DNA of 7,009 nt from Clostridiales bacterium (lineage in GTDB: Bacteria > Bacillota > Clostridia > Christensenellales > UBA1242), in the NCBI GenBank assembly GCA_003453435.1, contig DMLH01000012.1, positions 1 through 7,009 of the forward strand, given 5' to 3'. The position numbers were made by a program, and so were the translations under genes. The notes below the pieces were generated by a model that saw nothing but the letters and a program-made list of their open reading frames with translations, did not search any database and was not told the origin of the DNA. Position 1 is the first letter of the stretch. Each line of letters starts with the position of its first letter. Positions 1 through 6,268 of the stretch are shown piece by piece.

Positions 1-1343
1 AGTTGCTTGTTGAAATGGACGGTTTTGAGAGCAATGAGGGCATTATTGTTATGGCCGCAACAAATAGGCCAGACGTACTTGACCCAGCATTACTTAGACC
101 AGGCCGATTTGACAGACAGATTGTTGTTAATATGCCAGATATAAAGGAAAGAGAAGCCATACTAAAAGTGCATGCAAAAAACAAAAAGTTTGCAGAAAGT
201 GTAAGTTTTGAAAATTTAGCAAGAATTACTAGCGGATTTGCTGGTGCGGACCTAGAGAATTTACTTAATGAAGCCGCAATACTTGCAGGAAGAAATAACA
301 GACCAAGAATAACAATGGTTGATATTAATGAAGCAGCCAATAAAGTTATGATGGGTCCACAAAAGAAAAGTCATCTGGTCACAGAACGTGATAAAAAAAT
401 TACGGCATATCATGAAAGTGGTCACACAATTCTTCACAAATTGCTTCCAAACACAGATGATGTGCAAGAAGTAAGCATCGTGCCAAGAGGCATGGCCGGT
501 GGCTACACTATGAGCAGACCAGATAATGATGATAACTATGCAACTTATGGAAAGTTAAACGACATGATTTGCACACTTATGGGTGGCAGAATTGCTGAGG
601 AAATTATATTTAAAGATATAACAACCGGTGCAAGTAACGACATAGAAAAAGCCACAAAACTTGCAAGGCGTATGGTTACTCAGTTTGGTATGAGTAGCAA
701 ACTTGGTTTTATTAATCTTGGCTCAACAAGTGAAATATTTATTGGTAGAGATTATCAAAATCAAGTTGAGTATAGTGAAAAAACTGCTGGAATTATTGAC
801 GAAGAAGTACAAAAAATTTTAAAAGAAAATTATGAAAAAGCCACCAAACTTTTAACAGATAACTTGGATAAATTGCACGCTATGGCAGAACTTCTTTTAA
901 AAGTTGAAACAATTTACAATGAAGAAGTTAACAAGGTTATGGAGGGTGTATCCAACGAAGAAATTATTGCCGCTCTAAAAGATAAAGAAGAGGCTGAGCA
1001 AGCGGAACTTGCAAGAGAAAGAGAGTTAAAAGTTCAAGAGGAAAAACAAAGAATTGAGGAACTTAAAAACAGGGCATACGAGGCAATGAAACAAAGTGGA
1101 ATGATTGATGAGATTGATGATTCCGCAAAAGGTGTGGAAAACGAAAAAGCAAAAGATGTTGAAAAAGAAAGTATAGTTAAAAAAGACGCAGAAGTTAAAA
1201 AAGAAGCATCAAATGCTAAACCTAAACATAATGAAATTAAAAATACTACTAAAAAAACTGTTAAGACCGGTGCTACAAAAACAACTACTAAAAAAGCATC
1301 AACCAAAAAAAGTGTAAAAAAATCATCTAAAGATGATAAATAG
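1..1343 (+). CDS. ftsH: ATP-dependent zinc metalloprotease FtsH, N-terminally truncated by the window edge
   Basis: FtsH is a membrane-anchored AAA+ protease that unfolds and degrades misfolded membrane proteins and selected cytosolic ones. The frame is open from base 1, so the real start, the membrane anchor and Walker A/B lie upstream. Counting from the codon at base 3, the visible part begins after Walker B. The second region of homology is at about residues 18-39, with asparagine N21 and arginine fingers R35 and R38 in RPGRFDR. The AAA lid follows at about 50-117. The M41 peptidase domain has the zinc motif HESGH at 137-141 and the likely third zinc ligand D213 in GASNDI. The usual family ending, with LLTDN and the last helices, runs to about 315. 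Residues 316-446 are an extra charged tail: a Glu/Lys-rich predicted coiled coil (about 317-363), then a low-complexity Lys/Thr/Ser segment. It ends in TAG. Identification is very secure; the tail is the odd part. Confidence 0.97.
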   Translation, partial: LLVEMDGFESNEGIIVMAATNRPDVLDPALLRPGRFDRQIVVNMPDIKEREAILKVHAKNKKFAESVSFENLARITSGFAGADLENLLNEAAILAGRNNRPRITMVDINEAANKVMMGPQKKSHLVTERDKKITAYHESGHTILHKLLPNTDDVQEVSIVPRGMAGGYTMSRPDNDDNYATYGKLNDMICTLMGGRIAEEIIFKDITTGASNDIEKATKLARRMVTQFGMSSKLGFINLGSTSEIFIGRDYQNQVEYSEKTAGIIDEEVQKILKENYEKATKLLTDNLDKLHAMAELLLKVETIYNEEVNKVMEGVSNEEIIAALKDKEEAEQAELARERELKVQEEKQRIEELKNRAYEAMKQSGMIDEIDDSAKGVENEKAKDVEKESIVKKDAEVKKEASNAKPKHNEIKNTTKKTVKTGATKTTTKKASTKKSVKKSSKDDK

Positions 1344-1368
1344 TACCTACAAAATAATTACAAAATAT

Positions 1369-1373
1369 AAGGA
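1369..1373 (+). promoter_or_regulatory. Ribosome binding site of the 1380-2000 gene
   Basis: AAGGA lies 6 nt before the ATG at 1380. It is a moderate Shine-Dalgarno match in the 36-nt gap after ftsH and supports the chosen start. Confidence 0.6.
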
Positions 1374-1379
1374 TAAATT

Positions 1380-2000
1380 ATGGAAAAAGAAGTTATTGAG
1401 GAGCAAAAACCATCGGCTAAGGTGGGCGTTATTAAAAGAATTATAAGCATGGCACTTGTTGTAATATGTGCAGGATTAGTTATTGCTATTTCACTATGTT
1501 CATTTTTGCCAAAAAGTTTTAATCCTGGTTTAAACGAACCAAATTATATTAGAATATTCTCAAGTTCTAATGAGAACATAAACAACACAACATATAGTAG
1601 TGATAGTGATGAGTATAAACAAATTATGTCGCTTTATGGTGAAAGTTTTGAAACAACAATTTTTGGTGCATTGTTTCAAGGCAAAGCAAATGAAGGAGTA
1701 TCCTTCAAAGAGGGCTATCAATCATTAAGTTCGCTATCTGGAACTTATATTGAGTTTAATTATAATGAAGTTCAAACAATCAAGTTAAACGGAAAAACAT
1801 TAAAGGAAGCAGGCATTGACACGCAATTTTCAAATCAAAACTATCGAAGTGTTGTTATAGAAGTTGTAGATTCCGATTCTTTTGCTCAAATAAATGTATA
1901 TTTTAGATATAACGATTCGGGTTCAACAACATACTCATATTTAAGATTTTTAACTTTTGCAAAACAGTCAGCACTTTATGATTACTTGCAAAAATTATAA
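1380..2000 (+). CDS. Unrecognised single-span membrane protein with extracytoplasmic domain
   Basis: I do not recognise this 206-residue protein. It has a short acidic then basic cytoplasmic N-terminus (K14, K19, R20), one strongly hydrophobic segment at about residues 22-43, and a polar Ser/Asn/Tyr-rich remainder (44-206). That remainder is most likely outside the cytoplasm by the positive-inside rule. Its second half alternates polar and hydrophobic residues in a way that suggests beta strands (about 121-195). There is no catalytic motif, and the only cysteines (C30, C40) are inside the membrane segment. The ATG at 1380 is chosen because AAGGA at 1369-1373 sits 6 nt upstream; the next in-frame ATG would cut into the hydrophobic segment. 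It lies 36 nt after ftsH with no terminator between, and a terminator follows it, so co-transcription with ftsH is likely. A role as a substrate or partner of FtsH is possible but rests only on position. Confidence 0.85.
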   Translation: MEKEVIEEQKPSAKVGVIKRIISMALVVICAGLVIAISLCSFLPKSFNPGLNEPNYIRIFSSSNENINNTTYSSDSDEYKQIMSLYGESFETTIFGALFQGKANEGVSFKEGYQSLSSLSGTYIEFNYNEVQTIKLNGKTLKEAGIDTQFSNQNYRSVVIEVVDSDSFAQINVYFRYNDSGSTTYSYLRFLTFAKQSALYDYLQKL

Positions 2001-2007
2001 AAAAAGC

Positions 2008-2039
2008 AAAACACGTTTCTTAATGAAATGTGTTTTTTT
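2008..2039 (+). terminator. Intrinsic terminator after the ftsH-linked gene
   Basis: A 12-bp stem pairs 2008-2019 with 2025-2036, with one G-U pair (G2015), around a 5-nt loop (TTAAT). A run of T follows to 2039. It starts 8 nt past the TAA at 1998-2000 and should end the ftsH transcript, separating it from the exporter operon downstream. Confidence 0.85.
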
Positions 2040-2170
2040 GTTTTCCATCATTTAAAGATTAATGATTGAATATGGCTGTTTTTATGGTAATTAAAATACA
2101 AAAACTAATAATATTATTCTATGCACATATGCAAAATTTTTAATTTTTACATGCAAATATAAAAAATAAT

Positions 2171-2199
2171 TTTACTTTTTTTTAAAAAAGGTTTATTTT
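2171..2199 (+). promoter_or_regulatory. Weak candidate promoter for the ABC exporter operon
   Basis: TTTACT (2171-2176) and TATTTT (2194-2199) each match 4 of 6 positions of the sigma-A consensus with a 17-nt spacer. They lie in the 235-nt gap after a terminator, where a promoter for the exporter genes is expected. In DNA this AT-rich such matches arise easily, so the exact position is uncertain. The rest of the gap (2040-2170) holds nothing else I can name. Confidence 0.3.
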
Positions 2200-2213
2200 A
2201 TTTATAAAATAAA
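2192..2213. repeat. Perfect 9-bp inverted repeat upstream of the exporter operon
   Basis: TTTATTTTA (2192-2200) and TAAAATAAA (2205-2213) are exact reverse complements around a 4-nt centre. The repeat ends 22 nt before the ATG at 2236 and overlaps the candidate -10 element. That is where a repressor operator would sit. It is made only of A and T in an AT-rich gap, so chance is a real alternative. Confidence 0.45.
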
Positions 2214-2216
2214 GCT

Positions 2217-2224
2217 AAAGTGAG
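2217..2224 (+). promoter_or_regulatory. Weak ribosome binding site of the first ABC gene
   Basis: AAAGTGAG, an imperfect match to AAAGGAGG, lies 11 nt before the ATG at 2236. It is clearly weaker than the site of the second exporter gene, although a heterodimer needs equal amounts of both subunits. Confidence 0.4.
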
Positions 2225-2235
2225 AAAATAAAATT

Positions 2236-3951
2236 ATGAAATTTAAGCTACAGCCTTATTTAAAAAATTACAGGTGGCAAGTTATTTTTGGCCCTATATT
2301 AAAATTTTTGGAGGCGGTGACAGACCTTGTTACCCCTATTTTAGTGGCTTTAATTTTGGATAAAGGCATACCCAATAACGACACAACGTATATACTAACA
2401 CTTTCGGCTCTAATTTTTGTCATGAATGCTGTTGGATTTATTTTTGCAATAATTTGCCAAAAACTTTCTGCCAAAGCAGCCTATGGAATAGGTAGGGATA
2501 TTAGAAGAGATATCTACACAAAAATTACAACGCTTTCATCAAGTGAAATGGATAAGTACACCACAATGAGTTTTACAAACAGGGCGGTTAATGATGTTGC
2601 TCAAATTCAAAACGCAATTGGTGCAACAATAAGAAATGTTGCAAGAGCGCCCTTTTTGCTTGTTGGTAGCACAATTATGGCAATTATTATTAACGTAAAA
2701 TTATCATTAATTTTTGCCATAGTTATCCCTCTAATTGCGGTATTATTTTTTTTAATAATGAAAAAAACCAATCCTTTGTTTTTGGATGCAAAACAAAACC
2801 TAGACAATGTAAGTAATGTCACACGAGAAAATTTATCTGGGACAAGAGTTGTTAGGGCATTCAACAAACAAAATTATGAAATTGATAGGTTTAACAAGGC
2901 AAACAAAAAATATACCGATGTAAATTTAAAAATTGGAACTTTTTCTGCTTTACTGCAACCGCTACTATCACTAATTGTTAATATGTCAGTTATTGTAGTT
3001 GTCTGGGTTGGAGGCATACAAGTTAATATAGGTGGTTTAACCCAAGGTCAAATAATATCATTTATAAATTATTTAACTCAAATTTCGGCAAGTTTAATTA
3101 AAATTGCAAGAATTTCTATTATTTATGTTAGAACAGGCGCAAGTTTTAAACGTGTTAATGATATTTTTGAATTAGAGTCAAGCGTTAAAAACAAGGATAA
3201 TGCAAAACAATTGCTGTTTGAAAGTTTGCCACAAATTGAATTTAAAAATGTAAGTTTTTCATACAACGGAATTAAGGATGCAATTAAAAACTTTTCAATT
3301 GAAATTATGCCGGGTGAAACTGTTGGCATAATTGGTGGAACGGGTAGCGGTAAAAGTTCGCTTGTTAATTTACTTCCTAGGTTTTATGATGTTTCAAAAG
3401 GCGAAATTTTGATTGATGGGGTAAACATTAAAAATTACTCAATGGAAACTTTAAGAAATTTTGTTTCCATCGTACCGCAAAATCCAACACTTTTTAGTGG
3501 AACAATTGAAAGCAATTTAAAGTTTAGAAAAAAAGATGCAACAGATGAAGAACTAACAAAAGCACTTATTGTTTCGCAATCTTATGGTTTTGTTAATGAA
3601 AAGCCAAACGGCATAAAAACAAATGTGGAGCGTGGAGGACGAAACTTTTCCGGCGGTCAAAGGCAAAGGCTTACAATTGCACGTGCAATTGTGGGTGACC
3701 CAAAAATTTTGATACTCGATGATAGTTCATCAGCACTGGATTTTCAAACTGATTATGAGTTAAGGAAAGCCCTAAAAACCGCATTAAAAAACACAACCAA
3801 AATTTATGTTTCTCAACGCACAAACTCAATCAAGCAGGCGGATAAAATTATTGTGTTAGATAACGGAATTGTTTGTGGAATAGGAACCCATGACGAACTT
3901 TTAAATAATTGTGATATTTATAAAGAAATTTATGAAAGTCAAAATAAATAA
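2236..3951 (+). CDS. ABC exporter half-transporter, degenerate-site subunit of a heterodimer
   Basis: This 571-residue protein has a six-helix exporter domain (about residues 15-300, including the conserved SGTRVVRAFN at 201-210) and a C-terminal nucleotide-binding domain (about 333-565). Visible motifs are aromatic Y343, Walker A 367-374 with K373, Q-loop Q415, an intact FSGGQ signature (471-475) and Walker B ILILD ending at D495. The residue after D495 is D496 where active subunits have glutamate, and the H-loop position is Q527 instead of histidine. In heterodimeric exporters such as TM287/288 and BmrCD these two changes mark the subunit that supplies the non-hydrolysing ATP site. It should therefore work with the next gene, whose signature motif is the degenerate partner. 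The substrate (drug, lipid or peptide) cannot be read from sequence. There is no extra N-terminal domain such as a C39 peptidase. The frame is intact despite an 8-T run (2746-2753) and a 7-A run (2761-2767). Confidence 0.95.
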   Translation: MKFKLQPYLKNYRWQVIFGPILKFLEAVTDLVTPILVALILDKGIPNNDTTYILTLSALIFVMNAVGFIFAIICQKLSAKAAYGIGRDIRRDIYTKITTLSSSEMDKYTTMSFTNRAVNDVAQIQNAIGATIRNVARAPFLLVGSTIMAIIINVKLSLIFAIVIPLIAVLFFLIMKKTNPLFLDAKQNLDNVSNVTRENLSGTRVVRAFNKQNYEIDRFNKANKKYTDVNLKIGTFSALLQPLLSLIVNMSVIVVVWVGGIQVNIGGLTQGQIISFINYLTQISASLIKIARISIIYVRTGASFKRVNDIFELESSVKNKDNAKQLLFESLPQIEFKNVSFSYNGIKDAIKNFSIEIMPGETVGIIGGTGSGKSSLVNLLPRFYDVSKGEILIDGVNIKNYSMETLRNFVSIVPQNPTLFSGTIESNLKFRKKDATDEELTKALIVSQSYGFVNEKPNGIKTNVERGGRNFSGGQRQRLTIARAIVGDPKILILDDSSSALDFQTDYELRKALKTALKNTTKIYVSQRTNSIKQADKIIVLDNGIVCGIGTHDELLNNCDIYKEIYESQNK

Positions 3952-4025
3952 AAATGATGGAAAGAATATGACACAATATAAATTCAAAACAATAAAATTA
4001 TAAGAATTTTACAAAAAACATGCAA

Positions 4026-4033
4026 AAAGGAGG
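4026..4033 (+). promoter_or_regulatory. Strong ribosome binding site of the second ABC gene
   Basis: AAAGGAGG is a full match to the anti-Shine-Dalgarno sequence and lies 6 nt before the ATG at 4040. It fixes the start, so the charged N-terminal extension of the protein is real. The 88-nt gap before this gene (3952-4039) shows no hairpin terminator. Confidence 0.85.
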
Positions 4034-4039
4034 TTAAAA

Positions 4040-5875
4040 ATGGATAAAAATAAGCAAAACAGCCAATTTTCTGTTGAAGAAAGTCCAGAGGTCAGCAAAG
4101 TAATATCAATTGCAAAAGGCAGAAAAAAATTTAATTTAAAGCAAATTTTTTCGCAAGCAAAAAAAGTTATTGGCTTTGGAAAACCTTTTCATATTTATTT
4201 ATATCTATCGCTTATAGGCGTTTTTGTTAGCACATTTTTTGACCTTCTTGTGCCGGTTTACATAGGTAAATCCATAGATTGCATTATTGGTGAAGGTCTT
4301 GTTAATTTTGATATTTTATTGCCAAATATTTTGCTTCTTATTTTATTTGTTTGGCTAAGTGCAATTTTTACTTTTATGGCAAATTATTTTAGCAACATTT
4401 ATTGTTTTAAAAGTAGCAGTGCAATGCGAAGAATAATATTTGAAAAGTTCAACACAGTGCCACTAAAATTTGTGGACGGCAATCAGCACGGAGATTTACT
4501 ATCGAGAATGATTAACGACGTTGACCTTTTAACTGATGGATATTTGGAGGGGCTATCCAGTATTACAAATGGTTTTGTGACTATTGTTGGCACTTTAATT
4601 TTCATGCTAATTTTAAATATTCCACTTGCACTGGTTGTTATTTTTGTTTCGCCACTTAGTTTAATTATTTGTATGTATATTGCAAAAAAATCTTATAAAT
4701 TATTTGCCGAGCAAGCACGAAGCGAAGGTGAAATTAGTGGGTTTTTAGAGGAATATATTTCAGGTGATAGATTAGTTCGTGCATTTAATTATGAGGATAA
4801 AGCTATTGAAAATTTTGAAAAAATCAATGAAAAATACTTTAAAGTCAGTGCAAAGGCAGACTTTTTCTCTAATTTATCAAATCCTACCACAAGATTTATT
4901 AATGGGCTAGTTTACATTATTGTTGCATTTACCGGTGCGCTGCTTGCACTTAAAGGCCAAGTAAGCGTTGGTTTAATATCAAGTTTTTTAAGTTATGCAT
5001 CAACTTTTGGTCAGCCTTTCAACTTGCTTTCAAGTGAGATTAGCCAATTGCAGGCCGCTGTCGCTTCAACCGATAGGCTGTTTTACATTTTGGATTATCC
5101 TGATGAGCCAAGCGATGAGCAGAACAAAATTCTTGCCAGCGTTGAAGGCAACATTAAAATTGAAAATGTAGATTTCTCTTACAACCCAAAAACAAAATTA
5201 ATACAAAATTTTTCTTTAGATGTAAGTAAAGGCGAAAAGATTGCAATTGTTGGTCCAACAGGCTGTGGAAAAACAACGCTAATAAATTTACTTATGCGGT
5301 TTTATGACATAAATAGTGGCGCAATATATATTGATGACAACAGCATAACAGAAATCACAAGAGATAGTTTGCGCAACAAATATGGTATGGTTTTGCAGGA
5401 AACTTGGATTTTTTCTGGAACTATAAAAGATAACATTGCTTATGGTAAACCTAATGCTACATTGGATGAAATTAAAGAAGCCGCAAAACTTGCAGGCTGT
5501 GATGAATTTATATCCAAACTAAAAGATGGATATGATACTGTAATTTCCGAGGGCGGACAGAACATATCACAAGGTCAAAAACAACTTTTGTGCATTGCAA
5601 GAGTAATGCTAATAAAACCACCAATGCTAATTTTGGATGAAGCGACAAGCAATATCGATACAAGAACAGAATTAAAAATTCAAGATGCTTTTGGTGTGCT
5701 TATGCAGGGCAGAACAACCTTTATTGTTGCACACAGGCTTTCTACAATTGAAAACGCCGACAAAATTTTAGTTATGAATAAGGGAAATATAATAGAGCAG
5801 GGCACACATAACGAGCTACTTGATAAACGTGGTTTTTATTATTATCTTTACAATAGTCAGTTTTCCGAAGTTTAA
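4040..5875 (+). CDS. ABC exporter half-transporter, catalytic-site subunit of a heterodimer
   Basis: This 611-residue protein has a charged 45-residue N-terminal extension, six predicted membrane helices (about 52-330, with SGDRLVRAFN at 241-250) and a nucleotide-binding domain (about 370-605). Motifs are aromatic Y381, Walker A 405-412 with K411, Q-loop Q453, Walker B ending D533 with catalytic E534, D-loop D540 and H-loop H565. Its signature motif reads ISQGQ (509-513) in place of LSGGQ. The pattern is the mirror image of the upstream gene. This subunit's Walker motifs with the partner's FSGGQ make the consensus, hydrolysing site. Its ISQGQ faces the partner's degenerate Walker B. The gene lies 88 nt downstream on the same strand with no terminator between, which fits one operon. 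Substrate is unknown. The extension has no recognisable domain. Confidence 0.95.
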   Translation: MDKNKQNSQFSVEESPEVSKVISIAKGRKKFNLKQIFSQAKKVIGFGKPFHIYLYLSLIGVFVSTFFDLLVPVYIGKSIDCIIGEGLVNFDILLPNILLLILFVWLSAIFTFMANYFSNIYCFKSSSAMRRIIFEKFNTVPLKFVDGNQHGDLLSRMINDVDLLTDGYLEGLSSITNGFVTIVGTLIFMLILNIPLALVVIFVSPLSLIICMYIAKKSYKLFAEQARSEGEISGFLEEYISGDRLVRAFNYEDKAIENFEKINEKYFKVSAKADFFSNLSNPTTRFINGLVYIIVAFTGALLALKGQVSVGLISSFLSYASTFGQPFNLLSSEISQLQAAVASTDRLFYILDYPDEPSDEQNKILASVEGNIKIENVDFSYNPKTKLIQNFSLDVSKGEKIAIVGPTGCGKTTLINLLMRFYDINSGAIYIDDNSITEITRDSLRNKYGMVLQETWIFSGTIKDNIAYGKPNATLDEIKEAAKLAGCDEFISKLKDGYDTVISEGGQNISQGQKQLLCIARVMLIKPPMLILDEATSNIDTRTELKIQDAFGVLMQGRTTFIVAHRLSTIENADKILVMNKGNIIEQGTHNELLDKRGFYYYLYNSQFSEV

Positions 5876-5923
5876 TGTTTTTAATAAAAATTTAAGCAAC
5901 ACTGAAAACAAATTAAAATTTAA

Positions 5924-5951
5924 AAAAAATTGCCAGTTTTGGCAATTTTTT
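5924..5951. terminator. Bidirectional intrinsic terminator between convergent operons
   Basis: A perfect 12-bp stem pairs 5924-5935 with 5940-5951 around a GTTT loop. The outer six pairs are A on the left arm and T on the right, so the RNA from either strand ends in a hairpin with a U tract. It lies 48 nt after the exporter stop codon and 26 nt beyond the chorismate mutase stop codon, so it serves both convergent units. Confidence 0.88.
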
Positions 5952-5977
5952 AATGTAAATATATGTTTAAATAATTT

Positions 5978-6256
5978 TTATTGTTTATTTTTTAATTCCT
6001 CTTGATATTGTTTAGAAACTTCTAATTGTTTCTTAAGCAGTTCAACATAGTATTTCTTTAGGTTATCATCTTTAATATAATTTTGATTTTTTTCAATCAT
6101 TTTTTGCTCTCTTGCCGGGTCAAAAGTGTTCAAGTTATTTTGTTTTTTATAGTCTGCAACTTTTAAAACAATTTCCATTCTTTTTTCGAAACTTTCCGCA
6201 ATAATTTTGTCTATAATATCAATTTCTTCCCTGTAAATTTCCAAATCTGTTTTCAT
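5978..6256 (-). CDS. Monofunctional chorismate mutase, AroQ type
   Basis: This enzyme converts chorismate to prephenate, the branch point to phenylalanine and tyrosine, in the cytoplasm. The 92-residue length is usual for a stand-alone AroQ domain: three helices, acting as a dimer. All eight active-site positions known from the E. coli enzyme can be placed: R9, R26, K37, D46, R49, E50, S81 and Q85 (E. coli R11, R28, K39, D48, R51, E52, S84, Q88). There is no fused prephenate dehydratase, dehydrogenase, DAHP synthase or ACT domain, and no signal peptide. The start is supported by TAAGGAG, which overlaps the stop codon of the upstream permease and leaves 5 nt before the ATG. Translational coupling is therefore likely. 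The related isochorismate-pyruvate lyase (PchB) shares the fold, but the complete mutase residue set makes that less likely. No other aromatic pathway gene is in the window. Confidence 0.9.
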   Translation of the reverse strand: MKTDLEIYREEIDIIDKIIAESFEKRMEIVLKVADYKKQNNLNTFDPAREQKMIEKNQNYIKDDNLKKYYVELLKKQLEVSKQYQEELKNKQ

Positions 6257-6261
6257 ATTTT

Positions 6262-6268
6262 CTCCTTA
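6262..6268 (-). promoter_or_regulatory. Ribosome binding site of the chorismate mutase, overlapping the permease stop
   Basis: On the minus strand TAAGGAG combines the permease TAA stop (6268-6266) with the GGAG core (6265-6262), 5 nt before the ATG at 6256. A ribosome finishing the permease would sit on the mutase start region, the usual arrangement for translational coupling. Confidence 0.8.

Noticed and set aside
1034..1306. Open minus-strand frame of 90 codons opposite the FtsH tail
   Set aside because: It is the complement of the lysine-rich low-complexity tail, which gives a Phe/Ser/Leu-rich translation without stops. There is no ribosome binding site or domain.
1380..1502. Possible lipoprotein signal (cysteine C40 after the hydrophobic segment) in the ftsH-linked protein
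   Set aside because: The residue before the cysteine is Leu, not Gly, Ala or Ser, and the cysteine is still inside the hydrophobic run. A membrane anchor explains it better.
2746..2767. T8 and A7 runs in the first exporter gene as possible programmed slippage
   Set aside because: The frame runs intact through both, with no downstream alternative product. Such runs are common at this base composition.
3968..4003. Eleven-codon frame between the two exporter genes
   Set aside because: The purine-rich stretch before it is only 3 nt from the ATG, and the product is a short lysine-rich peptide of the kind random AT-rich DNA gives.
2149..4026. ACATGCAAA occurring upstream of both exporter genes (2149-2157 and 4018-4026)
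   Set aside because: CATGCAAA also occurs inside the FtsH coding region near 171, so it is not specific to the upstream regions and is likely chance or codon use.
5820..6005. Short plus-strand frame over the end of the second exporter gene and the terminator
   Set aside because: It overlaps the exporter C-terminus, the terminator hairpin and the end of the mutase gene. The translation is low-complexity Phe/Asn-rich.
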